Assembly (NCBI GenBank): GCA_030837625.1
Contig: JAUPKF010000002.1
Coordinates: 64,168-110,384 of the forward strand
Reading direction: 5' to 3'
Source: Patescibacteria group bacterium
GTDB lineage: Bacteria > Patescibacteriota > Minisyncoccia > Moranbacterales > UBA2206
Length of the DNA: 46,217 bases
This document shows positions 15,648 to 23,500 of the stretch, piece by piece; within the stretch, counting starts at the first letter, position 1, and each line of letters begins with the position of its first letter. The notes under the pieces are model-generated. The model was not told the origin of the DNA, ran no database searches, and saw nothing but the letters and a program-made list of their open reading frames with translations. Both the position numbers and the translations under genes were made by a program.

Positions 15648-16583
15648 ATGAGCAACACTGTCGATTTAATTATTATTGGTGCTGGTCCCGCCGGCTTGGC
15701 GGCTTCGATTTACGCTTCCCGTTACGGGGTGGAGCATAGCGTAATTGGGTTAATTTTGGGCGGACAAATCAGTGAAACGCACGAGATTGACAATTATCCT
15801 GGAATGGAGAATATGAGCGGCTTTGATTTTTCCCAAAAATGGGGGCATCATGTGGAAAAGTATGGGATAAACATAATTCCGCAAAGGGTCAGAAGTATAA
15901 AAGAGGCCAAAGAAAGCCAAACTTTTGAGATAGAACTGGAGAATAACGCTGTGTATAATGCCAAGGTAGTTTTGCTGGCGACTGGCACCAAAAGAAGGCA
16001 ATTAAACATTCCCGGGGAAGCCGAATTCAGGGGTAAAGGCGTGTCATATTGCGCCACTTGTGACGGTTTTTTCTATAAAAATAAAACTGTCGGTATAATC
16101 GGCGGAGGCGACAGCGCGGTCGGAGCGGCCCTCTATTTGGCCAATATCTGCCAAAAAGTATATATAATTTACCGGAAGAACGAGCTCAGAGCGGAGCCTT
16201 TTTGGTTGAAACTTATTGAAAACAACGAAAAAATAGAGCTTATTTATGAAACTAATGTTGCTAAGATATCTGGCGGCGATAAATTGGAGAAAATCGAACT
16301 GGATAAAGATTATAATGGCGGAAAAGAGCTGAAAATAGACGGTTTGTTTATTGAAGCAGGGTCTGACCCGGATATTTCTTACGCTAAGGATCTGGAAATC
16401 AAGCTGGATGAAGGCGGCTACGTAAAAATCGCCAAAGATGGCGCTACGTCGATGCCCGGCGTTTGGGCGGCCGGCGACATCACCGACGGCTCCGACAAGT
16501 TCCGCCAAGTCCTCACTGCCGCCGCCGAAGGCGCCATCACGGCGCGGAGTATTTTTAACTGGTTAAAAAAGCAATCTAAATAA
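15648..16583 (+). CDS. trxB: Thioredoxin reductase
   Basis: From the ATG at 15648 the protein is 311 aa, the usual family length. An earlier in-frame start at 15591 would add 19 atypical residues derived from repeat sequence. The FAD-binding motif GAGPAG is at 11-16, the redox-active pair CATC at 135-138, the NADPH-binding GGGDSA at 152-157, and the late FAD motif GVWAAGDITD near 271-280. It reduces thioredoxin with NADPH in the cytoplasm. The phosphate-binding region reads YRKNELRAE, close to the HRR..RA pattern, so NADPH use is probable. No clear Shine-Dalgarno sequence is seen. A strong terminator follows. Confidence 0.95.
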   Translation: MSNTVDLIIIGAGPAGLAASIYASRYGVEHSVIGLILGGQISETHEIDNYPGMENMSGFDFSQKWGHHVEKYGINIIPQRVRSIKEAKESQTFEIELENNAVYNAKVVLLATGTKRRQLNIPGEAEFRGKGVSYCATCDGFFYKNKTVGIIGGGDSAVGAALYLANICQKVYIIYRKNELRAEPFWLKLIENNEKIELIYETNVAKISGGDKLEKIELDKDYNGGKELKIDGLFIEAGSDPDISYAKDLEIKLDEGGYVKIAKDGATSMPGVWAAGDITDGSDKFRQVLTAAAEGAITARSIFNWLKKQSK

Positions 16584-16610
16584 TTTGACGCTTCAGTGAA
16601 AATTACTGGG

Positions 16611-16641
16611 AAAAAACGCTCTCCGGAGGGCGTTTTTTGCT
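16611..16641 (+). terminator. Rho-independent terminator after trxB
   Basis: The stem pairs AAAAAACGC(T) with (G)GCGTTTTTT around a CTCCGGAG core, giving a strong hairpin with flanking A- and T-runs. The symmetric A/T tracts allow it to work in both directions. Confidence 0.85.
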
Positions 16642-16755
16642 AAATAGCCGGTTTTGGCGTAGAATTGAGGGGAGAAAAGTGTTAAGCAACTAGTTAATAA
16701 TATATTGAAATAGGCGGCGGCACTGTTTGAAATAAGCTTAATCTCCCCTCTAATC

Positions 16756-17037
16756 ATGAAATCTCTTAAAGATCTTCTAAACAAGAAAAAGGCTTCGGGG
16801 CCGTTGAATTTGGATGATCAGACGGTTTTTTATGTTTTTCGAAAAATCATCAAGGAGGAATTCGGCAATGTCGGCGCGGGAAACTTGAAGGCTGATTTTT
16901 TCAAAAATAAAACGCTCTTCATAAAGAGCGAGAGCAGTGTTTGGCTGAGCGAGCTTTGGATGAACAGGGAAAAGGTTATGCGGAAGATGAATAAAGAGTT
17001 GGGAGAAGACGCGGTGAAGAATATAAAAACGAAGTAG
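16756..17037 (+). CDS. DUF721/DciA-like protein
   Basis: The 93-aa protein has the DUF721 pattern. An N-terminal amphipathic segment is followed by VFYVFRKIIKEEFGNVGAGN, then the strand-helix block LKADFFKNKTLFIKSESSVW with LSELWMNREKVMRKMNKELG and a C-terminal IKTK. The block matches the DciA form of a strand, a Ser-x-W-x-x-E-L turn and a long helix. DciA is the ancestral loader/partner of the DnaB helicase. Its closeness to dnaA, oriC and dnaN fits that role, though the protein is short and the assignment rests on pattern. It lies between a terminator and a family A repeat, so it is probably monocistronic. Confidence 0.65.
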   Translation: MKSLKDLLNKKKASGPLNLDDQTVFYVFRKIIKEEFGNVGAGNLKADFFKNKTLFIKSESSVWLSELWMNREKVMRKMNKELGEDAVKNIKTK

Positions 17038-17041
17038 GCGT

Positions 17042-17166
17042 AAAAATTCCAAATTCCAAATCTCAAATTCCAAATAAATTACAATAACCAAAATTCAAAA
17101 TCCAAAACATTTTGAATTTTGGAAATTAGAATTTTGAATTTATTTGTGATTTGTAATTTTGGATTT
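17042..17166. repeat. Intergenic inverted repeat, family A
   Basis: The left arm (AATTCCAAATCTCAAATTCC, then AAATAAATTACAATAACC) pairs with GAATTTATTTGTGATTTGTA on the right, around CAAAACATTTTGAATTTTGG. It separates the convergent dciA-like and uppP genes and may act as a two-way terminator. Confidence 0.85.
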
Positions 17167-17171
17167 GGTGC

Positions 17172-17993
17172 TTATTTTATCAACCAAACCGTAAGAATTA
17201 ATATTGCCAATGCTAGCCTGTACCAAAAGAAAATTTTGTAGCTTACTTTTTCAATGAAGCTGATCATAAACGCGATGGCGAAGTAGCCGGAGAGGGCGGC
17301 GGTCGCGATGGCGACGATCTCGTAAAAATCTATTCCGTGCGAGATGAATTCCGGCAGTTTGAGAACGGTGGCGCCGAAGATGATGGGCGCGCTCATAAGA
17401 AAAGAAAAACGGGCGGCGCTGACGCGGTTAAGACCTAAGAATAGTCCGGCGGTAATTGTCGAGCCGGCGCGCGACACTCCCGGAACAATCGCCAAGGCTT
17501 GTGAAACGCCGATAACAACGGCGTCTTTAAAATTCATATCGACTATTCCTCGCCGGTGTTTCGCGTAGCGGTCGGCTAAATATAGAATCAATCCAACCAG
17601 GCTCAACGTTCCGGCAATGAGCAGAGGATTGCGGAAAACTGTTTCGGCGTAATTTTCCAAAAAATATCCGGCAATCGCGCCGGGAACAGTGGCGATAACG
17701 AGAAGCCAAAGAAGATTTCTGTTGTAGAATGGCGACGTTGAGATAGTATCTCCGGTACCGGAGATACTATCTCTGCTTGGCAAGATGGATTTTACAATTT
17801 TCATAAAATCCTTGGCAAAATACAAAACGACGGCGAAAAGTGTTCCCAAATGCAGCGCCACGTCAAATGGAAGTCCCGGGTCGGGAAAACCGAAAAGCCA
17901 GGGAGCGAGAACCAGGTGTCCCGAAGAAGATATGGGCAAGAATTCGCCCAAGCCCTGAACAAGACCGAAGATTATAGCTTGGAAAAAAGTCAT
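17172..17993 (-). CDS. uppP: Undecaprenyl-diphosphatase UppP/BacA
   Basis: From the Met at 17993 (MTFFQAIIFGLVQGLGEF) the protein is 273 aa; an in-frame Met at 18017 would add eight residues. The family motifs are present: QGLGEFLPISSSGHL (the usual Thr before Glu is Gly here) and VPGVSRAGSTITAGLFLG, which supply the catalytic Glu, Ser, His and Arg. There are about eight transmembrane helices. It dephosphorylates undecaprenyl diphosphate for reuse in peptidoglycan and polysaccharide synthesis. A perfect 34-bp palindrome (17740-17773) lies in frame and encodes RDSISGTGDTIS in a loop after the third helix. The adjacent PBP gene suggests a cell-wall grouping. Confidence 0.95.
   Translation of the reverse strand: MTFFQAIIFGLVQGLGEFLPISSSGHLVLAPWLFGFPDPGLPFDVALHLGTLFAVVLYFAKDFMKIVKSILPSRDSISGTGDTISTSPFYNRNLLWLLVIATVPGAIAGYFLENYAETVFRNPLLIAGTLSLVGLILYLADRYAKHRRGIVDMNFKDAVVIGVSQALAIVPGVSRAGSTITAGLFLGLNRVSAARFSFLMSAPIIFGATVLKLPEFISHGIDFYEIVAIATAALSGYFAIAFMISFIEKVSYKIFFWYRLALAILILTVWLIK
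17740..17773. repeat. Perfect 34-bp palindrome inside uppP
   Basis: GAGATAGTATCTCCGGT is followed directly by its exact reverse complement. It is in frame and adds a Ser/Thr/Gly/Asp-rich peptide. UppP homologues normally have a short loop at this place. Confidence 0.9.
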
Positions 17994-18046
17994 AGAATCA
18001 TGAAGCGCGTAACGCATAACGTGGAACGTGGAACGAGGGGGCTGTC

Positions 18047-20581
18047 CTATGGAATGTTGGTGTGAATGTCGATGGATTTAGAGGCGCCGTCTCCGGTTTC
18101 ATTTTCGGCGCTGACTTCTATTTCGATTGTTGAAGATTTTTTTGAATCCGGAACAGAATAGGAATAGCTGATTTCCGAGTCGGAAGACTCTTCCACTGTT
18201 TCCCCATCTATTTTTATTTTAATCTTCTCAATGTCATAGTCGGAAGAAGCCTTGGCGCTGATCGTGAAAGAGGAGGAGGTTATTTCTTCTCCGTCGGAGG
18301 GACTTTTGATGCTGATAGAAACATCGGAATCGCCGAAATCATCGGACTGGCACTTTTTGGTTGGCGCGTCATTGCCCTTGTAATCCTTGTTGTCTTCCAC
18401 CCATTTTTCCACGGCTTTTTCCCAATTTTTGAATTGAGGGTCTTTCCCTGGATCTTTGGGAATCTCTCCGCGCGGGTCATCTTTGTTGACGTAGTAAAGA
18501 ATAGTGTGGGCGCTGGTGAACTTTTTCTTTTCCACCTTGCTGTCAGGGCAAGCGTCCGTCGCCAGGCAATACTTGTCTTTTTTCCCGGGAATTTCACAGA
18601 CCTTTATTTCTTCTTTCACTTCAAAATCTCCCTTTAAAATATTCTTCTCAATATCTTTGTCTTCCTTGTACTCTGGAAAATTTTCAATAGCGTAATTTTT
18701 AATCGCGGTTTCCATAAAACTTCTCCAAATAGGAGCGGCAACATAGGAACCGTCAGCGCCTTCGGCCATAATGGAGTTGTCGTTGTTTCCCGCCCATACG
18801 CCCACAGCCAGAGATGGCGTGTAGCCCATTGTCCAACCATCCCGCCATTCATTGGTGGTGCCGGTTTTAGCGGCTACCGGACGGTTGTCAAAACGCAAGG
18901 GATTGTTTTCTCCGAATACCGGCGCGCGAAGCGCGTTAGTGGAAAGGACATAGTCAACCATCGCCACGTATTTTTCCTCAATTACCCGGTCGCCTTCCTT
19001 GTTTTCGTATTTTTCCAAGGTTTCTCCTCGGCCGTTTTCCACTCGAAGGATGGCGGTTTTTTCGCGCCGGATTCCGCCGGTGGCCAGGGTGGAAAAAGCG
19101 TTGACATGGTCAAGCAATTTCACTTCTCCTCCGCCCAAAACCAAGGATAATCCGTAACGATCAGGTTCGTTAAGCGTTTCAATGCCCATTTTTTTGGCGG
19201 TTTTTATGGACTCCTGAACGCCGGCCAGATATAGTGTTTTCACGGCCGGAACATTGAGCGAACGCGCCAAGGCGTCTTTCATTCTAAGCGGACCGCTATT
19301 TTTCCCATCGTAGTTTTTAGGGTTGTATTCTTTGCCGTCTTCAGTGGAGAAATTTGTGTCCACATCCCAAATCAAAGTTTCCGGCGTGTATCCCTTGGTG
19401 AAGGCGGTAAGATAAACATAGGGCTTAAAAGAAGATCCCGGTTGGCGGTCGCGAATAGCCACGTTTACCTGGCCGTCAATCTTGGTGTCAAAATAGTCTT
19501 TGGATCCGACCATCGCCAGAATTTGTCCGGTTTTTGGATCCATAGCGACCAGCGCCGCATTCTCGGCTTTGTATTTGGTCAGGTTTTTTTCCGCTCCTTC
19601 TCGAACCGCCCGCTCGGCCAGTTGTTGTTTGTCCCAATCCAATGTGGTATAAACTTTGAGGCCGCCCTGCTCCACTTCATCTTCGCCGTATTTTTTCTCC
19701 AGATATTCCTTGACATACATCACAAAATGCGGAGCGCTGATATTCTCCCGGTGCGGAGAGAGGCGCGAGAAAATGTCTTCCAGTTTAGCTTCTTCGGATT
19801 GCTCCTTGGTGACATAACCTAGTTCCGCCATGCGGTCAAGAGCGTATTCCTGGCGGGCTTTCAAGAGTTCCGGATACGAGCCGTAGGGTGAGTAGCGCGA
19901 GGGTGCCTGGGGAAGCGAGGCCAGCATAGCCGACTCCGCCAGATCAAGTTCTTTGGAATGTTTGCCGAAAAAAGTTTGGGCGGCAGCTTCGATGCCGTAA
20001 GCGTTGGAACCGTAGGGAATAGCATTGAGGTACATTTCCAAAATTTCGTCTTTCTCGAATTTTTGTTCCAGCTCAACAGCCAAAATCACTTCTTTGATTT
20101 TTCGGGTGAAAGTTTTTTCCGAAGTGAGCATGGAATGCTTGATAAGTTGCTGGGTGATGGTCGAACCGCCCTGGGCTTTGCCGCCCAGCGCCACATCTTT
20201 GAAGACCGCCCGGACAATGGAGCTTAGTTTTATTCCCTGGTGGGAATAAAACTCGTTGTCTTCCAGGGCGATGGTGGCGTAACGGATGGCCTCGGGCATT
20301 TCCGAATAGGGGACTTGCGTCCTTTTTTCTTCGCCGTGGATTTCATAAAGCAGGTGCTCTCCGGAACGGTCGTAAATCTTGGTCGATTCCACCACAAACC
20401 GGTTATTGAGGCTTTTGGGGCTGGGCAAATCTTTGGCAAACCAGGCAAAAACTCCCGCCACGGCCAAAAATCCGGCCACAGAGCCGAAAAGCGCTATTTT
20501 TTTGGTGAGCTTCCAGTTGAAATTAAGTTTGAATTTTCTGGAAGAAGAATCCCGATTTTGAGGGTTGAATATTTTTTGCAT
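18047..20581 (-). CDS. Class A penicillin-binding protein (PBP1A family) with Ig-like tail
   Basis: The 844-aa bifunctional murein synthase has a basic cytoplasmic N terminus and one transmembrane helix (about 28-49). The GT51 glycosyltransferase domain shows the catalytic EDNEFYSHQG (Glu107) and GGSTITQQLIKH (138-149). The transpeptidase domain has SSFK (Ser383 nucleophile), SLN (441-443) and KTGTT (572-576). After residue 650 comes a Cys-containing segment (CEIPGKKDKYC, CPDSK) and a C-terminal Ig-like/Big domain (about 750-844, SPSDGEEITSSSFTISAKAS). It polymerises and cross-links peptidoglycan outside the membrane. It lies between uppP and the ATP-grasp operon, all on the minus strand, which hints at wall-related roles for those ligases. 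Confidence 0.94.
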   Translation of the reverse strand: MQKIFNPQNRDSSSRKFKLNFNWKLTKKIALFGSVAGFLAVAGVFAWFAKDLPSPKSLNNRFVVESTKIYDRSGEHLLYEIHGEEKRTQVPYSEMPEAIRYATIALEDNEFYSHQGIKLSSIVRAVFKDVALGGKAQGGSTITQQLIKHSMLTSEKTFTRKIKEVILAVELEQKFEKDEILEMYLNAIPYGSNAYGIEAAAQTFFGKHSKELDLAESAMLASLPQAPSRYSPYGSYPELLKARQEYALDRMAELGYVTKEQSEEAKLEDIFSRLSPHRENISAPHFVMYVKEYLEKKYGEDEVEQGGLKVYTTLDWDKQQLAERAVREGAEKNLTKYKAENAALVAMDPKTGQILAMVGSKDYFDTKIDGQVNVAIRDRQPGSSFKPYVYLTAFTKGYTPETLIWDVDTNFSTEDGKEYNPKNYDGKNSGPLRMKDALARSLNVPAVKTLYLAGVQESIKTAKKMGIETLNEPDRYGLSLVLGGGEVKLLDHVNAFSTLATGGIRREKTAILRVENGRGETLEKYENKEGDRVIEEKYVAMVDYVLSTNALRAPVFGENNPLRFDNRPVAAKTGTTNEWRDGWTMGYTPSLAVGVWAGNNDNSIMAEGADGSYVAAPIWRSFMETAIKNYAIENFPEYKEDKDIEKNILKGDFEVKEEIKVCEIPGKKDKYCLATDACPDSKVEKKKFTSAHTILYYVNKDDPRGEIPKDPGKDPQFKNWEKAVEKWVEDNKDYKGNDAPTKKCQSDDFGDSDVSISIKSPSDGEEITSSSFTISAKASSDYDIEKIKIKIDGETVEESSDSEISYSYSVPDSKKSSTIEIEVSAENETGDGASKSIDIHTNIP

Positions 20582-20669
20582 AATATTTTTAACTTATTTC
20601 AAAGTGCCTTGTATTGTAGTATAGAAAGAGGGAATTTTCAATGCGAAGTCAAGCTTTTTTCAAAAAGGA

Positions 20670-21548
20670 TCAGCTTCTATTTTTGTGGTATTTTTTTAGC
20701 GCGTAAGCGATGATTTCTTTGGCTGGGTTTATTCCAGTTACGCGCTTGAAGGCATGCCATTGAGGGGAAATATTTACTTCAATTACATACCAGCGCTTTT
20801 TGCTCTCATCCCAAGCCAGATCAACTCCGGCCACATCATAATGCAGTGTCTTAGCTGCAGACAGGGCAACTTTTTTTGTTTCAGAGGTTAATTCGAAGTT
20901 CTCTACTTCTGATCCAAGCGAAGCGTTGGAACGGCAATCTCCTTTCTGGACATACCTTTTCATTCCCCCTAAAACCTTATTTCCAACTACAAAGATTCTG
21001 ACGTCCCAAGCTATTCTTAAATATTCCTGGATCAAAAAATCCTCATCGGTTTTCGAAAGAAATTCAGCCAATTTCTTCCTGTTCTTTATTAAATTAATAT
21101 CCCTGCCTCTTGCTCCATTAGCGGGCTTGGCAATGACCGGAAAAATATTGTCTGGCAAAGAGCTAAGGTTGTCTATATTATTTATTTGGTAGGTCTTCGG
21201 ATAGTGGAGGTCTTTTTTTATAATTCTAACTCCTTCGGCGAGCTTGCTGTTTATGTATTTGTCTGAAATGCAACTTTCAATAACAATTTTTTTGCGCGAT
21301 CTCAGCTCTTCAATGAAAATTCTGGAATTAGCCATGTTTTCCGAGAAGTATCTGAAAATATAAATGTCAAAACCAAGAAGATTCTTAATATCTGGCGTAC
21401 TTACGCTTAATTCTCCATCGCTTATCTTAAAAATAAAATCACGAGTTTTTGAAAAAACGCAAATATGGCCCCCGGATTCTATTTCTGCTTGCAAATCCTG
21501 CGACAACATACCCCTATTCGAAGTTACAATAAGAAATTTAATTTGCAT
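20670..21548 (-). CDS. RimK-type ATP-grasp ligase
   Basis: The 292-aa protein has an N-terminal pre-ATP-grasp Rossmann-like region (FLIVTSNRGMLSQDLQAEIE), then a central ATP-grasp with IAKPANGARGRDINLI (Lys and Gly-rich loop). FLIQEYLRIAWDVRIFVVGN, GGMKRYVQKGDCRSNASLGS and the terminal VAGVDLAWDESKKRWYVIEV with INIS-type metal ligands complete it. This order is that of RimK/LysX enzymes, which join amino acids (Glu, Lys-type) to a carboxylate through an acyl phosphate. It is the last gene of a run of four ATP-grasp genes and overlaps the previous one by 11 bases, so the enzymes are probably made together. The substrate cannot be read from the sequence. Confidence 0.85.
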   Translation of the reverse strand: MQIKFLIVTSNRGMLSQDLQAEIESGGHICVFSKTRDFIFKISDGELSVSTPDIKNLLGFDIYIFRYFSENMANSRIFIEELRSRKKIVIESCISDKYINSKLAEGVRIIKKDLHYPKTYQINNIDNLSSLPDNIFPVIAKPANGARGRDINLIKNRKKLAEFLSKTDEDFLIQEYLRIAWDVRIFVVGNKVLGGMKRYVQKGDCRSNASLGSEVENFELTSETKKVALSAAKTLHYDVAGVDLAWDESKKRWYVIEVNISPQWHAFKRVTGINPAKEIIAYALKKYHKNRS

Positions 21549-22515
21549 AAGATTGATCCAATAGCTGGAGTTTCTTTTTGAAAACTTTTAGAAGCTCGCG
21601 GTACATTTCAATCATACATGGTTTTTCTTCCGGAGTGAAAAAAAGTCCTGGCATAGAATTTAACTCGACCACCCAAGGTTGTTTTTTTTCATCAAACATA
21701 AAGTCTATGGAGTATATTCTTGGTTCGAAGGCGGCAAAAATTTTATTTGCATGTTTTATTACGGGGAAGATAGTCCGGGGCAGTTTATTCTCAGGTACGA
21801 TCTTCAGGCTTCCGCCTTGAGCTAAATTGGCTAGAAAGCTGCCTTCTTGAGGTTCTCTAATATATGAATACATTAGTTTGTTATTGATGAAAACCAACCT
21901 CAGATCATGCATCTTTTGGCTTACCCCGGGAACGCCTCTTGATGAATCGATAAAGTCTTGCACTATATAGGGGCTGTTTATTTTAGGAAGTTCGCCATAT
22001 TTTTTTTTCTCAATAATAAAGATTCCGTTGCCCCCGCTTTCACTCAAAGGCTTGGCGACTAATTTGGAGGAGCTTATGTTTTTTAGAGTCATTTTCAAGT
22101 CAGTGTTATTTTTTATGACCCAACTTCTTTTGCTCCATTTGGAAAACAGCAGGCTAGTAATAAATTTATCATCAATGAGACGGGTAAAACAGAGATCGTT
22201 TATGAAAGGGTAGTGTTCCCCTATCAATTCTTTTTTATAGTATGTTTCCATCCTAGCTTTGGTTTTGTCGTAGATTAAATCGGGCTTGATATTGTCGACT
22301 TTTTTCCAATTTCCGCCCTTGCCTTCGAAGACCCAGGCATGTTTAAAAATATGATTTTTATAATCATACCATTCGTAAGAAGCGCGATACATCTGGATGC
22401 CTCCTTTCTTGCAGATATCATAAAAGTATTCGTATGAATACATATAATCCTTATTGGAGAATGGCTTGGCTTTTCTCCAATCGCTCTTGCCAAAAAGAAT
22501 CATTACTTTTTTCAT
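21538..22515 (-). CDS. ATP-grasp ligase, glutathione synthetase/YheC-like
   Basis: The 325-aa protein opens with MKKVMILFGKSDWRKAKPFS, a start shared by amino-acid ligase-like proteins. The ATP-grasp core shows LVAKPLSESGGNGIFIIEK, PYIVQDFIDSSRGVPGV, MHDLRLVFINNKLMYSYIRE and the metal-binding SIDFMFDEKKQPWVVELNSM (Asp...Glu-x-Asn), ending PGLFF. All residues expected for Mg-ATP binding seem present, so it should be active. Position between two other ATP-grasp genes, with an 11-base overlap downstream and a 19-base gap upstream, indicates a common pathway. The acceptor is unknown. A role in modifying a peptide or a wall precursor is inference. Confidence 0.75.
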   Translation of the reverse strand: MKKVMILFGKSDWRKAKPFSNKDYMYSYEYFYDICKKGGIQMYRASYEWYDYKNHIFKHAWVFEGKGGNWKKVDNIKPDLIYDKTKARMETYYKKELIGEHYPFINDLCFTRLIDDKFITSLLFSKWSKRSWVIKNNTDLKMTLKNISSSKLVAKPLSESGGNGIFIIEKKKYGELPKINSPYIVQDFIDSSRGVPGVSQKMHDLRLVFINNKLMYSYIREPQEGSFLANLAQGGSLKIVPENKLPRTIFPVIKHANKIFAAFEPRIYSIDFMFDEKKQPWVVELNSMPGLFFTPEEKPCMIEMYRELLKVFKKKLQLLDQSYAN

Positions 22516-22534
22516 GTTTTTGAAATTATAAAAA

Positions 22535-23500
22535 TTACTTTAAGTCGGAGTTCTTTTTCAGTTCTAATATAAACTCAATAATATACCGGACTACATCCCT
22601 AGTTTTTCCATGGGTGGGGTTGTAGTGAATGTATAAATCGGGTCTGCGGTTAGCTTCTAGGATATTGATTCTCTGTTTTGACGGGCTTTTTGTTATGTCG
22701 TCGCATATAATATCCAGTCCTGTTAATTTTTTATCAACAGCCTTAGCCGCTTTTACGCATAGCAATTTTATTTCCTCGTTGACGATATCGGTTGAATCTG
22801 CAGTCTCTCCTCCTTCGGCGAGGCAAGAGCTTGTTCTTAAAAATATTTCTTTGCCTTCTTTTGGCGTACTGGCCAGCGTCTCTCCCTGTTTTTGCAATAA
22901 CTCCGTGAGAACTGCATCGAGAGGAGTTCTTTTCTCTGTATTCTCTTGCTTTTTTTCAATAAGTTCTTTGGTGGTGCTTTCTCCATTTCCGAAAATTCTC
23001 GGAGGAATCATTTCCAGAGCTCCAATGATTTTATCTTCTAACACCAATATTCTGTATTCTTTTCCAAAAATCATTTCTTGAGTTACGAGACAAGGGAATT
23101 TCTCTATCTCTCGCAAAATAAGTTGCTTGGCGTCTCGCGAGTTTTTTATATCCGTAAAAACACCCAAGCTGTATGAACCGCTGGCATCCTTTACGACTAT
23201 GGGGTAGGAAAGTTTTCCAAGCTCCTCGTTTAGCTTTTCTTCAGTGATGGTTTTTCTGTAAAAACAGACCGTGTTGGGCGTCGGAATATTATTTTCTTTT
23301 AAAAATATGTAAGTCAGATCCTTGAAATTCGTCGGCTGTTTTCTGGAAAATAAATCACTGTCTATCACAAATTTTTTGTTGATGAATATTTTTTCTCCTC
23401 TTAACTTGATGTAATAGTAGCTTCTCTCGGGAATAATTTTTTCAATCGTTCCGCCCATCTCCTGAACGACTCTTTTGATAATTCTTTGGTTTTTTATCAT
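22535..23500 (-). CDS. ATP-grasp ligase, cyanophycin-synthetase/GshAB-like
   Basis: In this 321-aa protein the ATP-grasp fold is visible from about residue 60: KENNIPTPNTVCFYRK, LSYPIVVKDASGSYSLGVFT (ATP-binding Lys) and LVTQEMIFGKEYRILVLEDK. IIGALEMIPPRIFGNGESTT follows, a stretch strongly typical of cyanophycin synthetase and GshAB (family form RxPPxVxGDGxST). The end, LTGLDIICDDITKSP with INILEANRRPD, gives the Asp and Glu-x-Asn metal ligands. Its start overlaps the stop of the upstream ligase-protease gene by 4 bases. The cyanophycin-type branch adds amino acids to a growing chain, which suggests repetitive peptide-bond formation; the real substrate is unknown. Confidence 0.78.
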   Translation of the reverse strand: MIKNQRIIKRVVQEMGGTIEKIIPERSYYYIKLRGEKIFINKKFVIDSDLFSRKQPTNFKDLTYIFLKENNIPTPNTVCFYRKTITEEKLNEELGKLSYPIVVKDASGSYSLGVFTDIKNSRDAKQLILREIEKFPCLVTQEMIFGKEYRILVLEDKIIGALEMIPPRIFGNGESTTKELIEKKQENTEKRTPLDAVLTELLQKQGETLASTPKEGKEIFLRTSSCLAEGGETADSTDIVNEEIKLLCVKAAKAVDKKLTGLDIICDDITKSPSKQRINILEANRRPDLYIHYNPTHGKTRDVVRYIIEFILELKKNSDLK

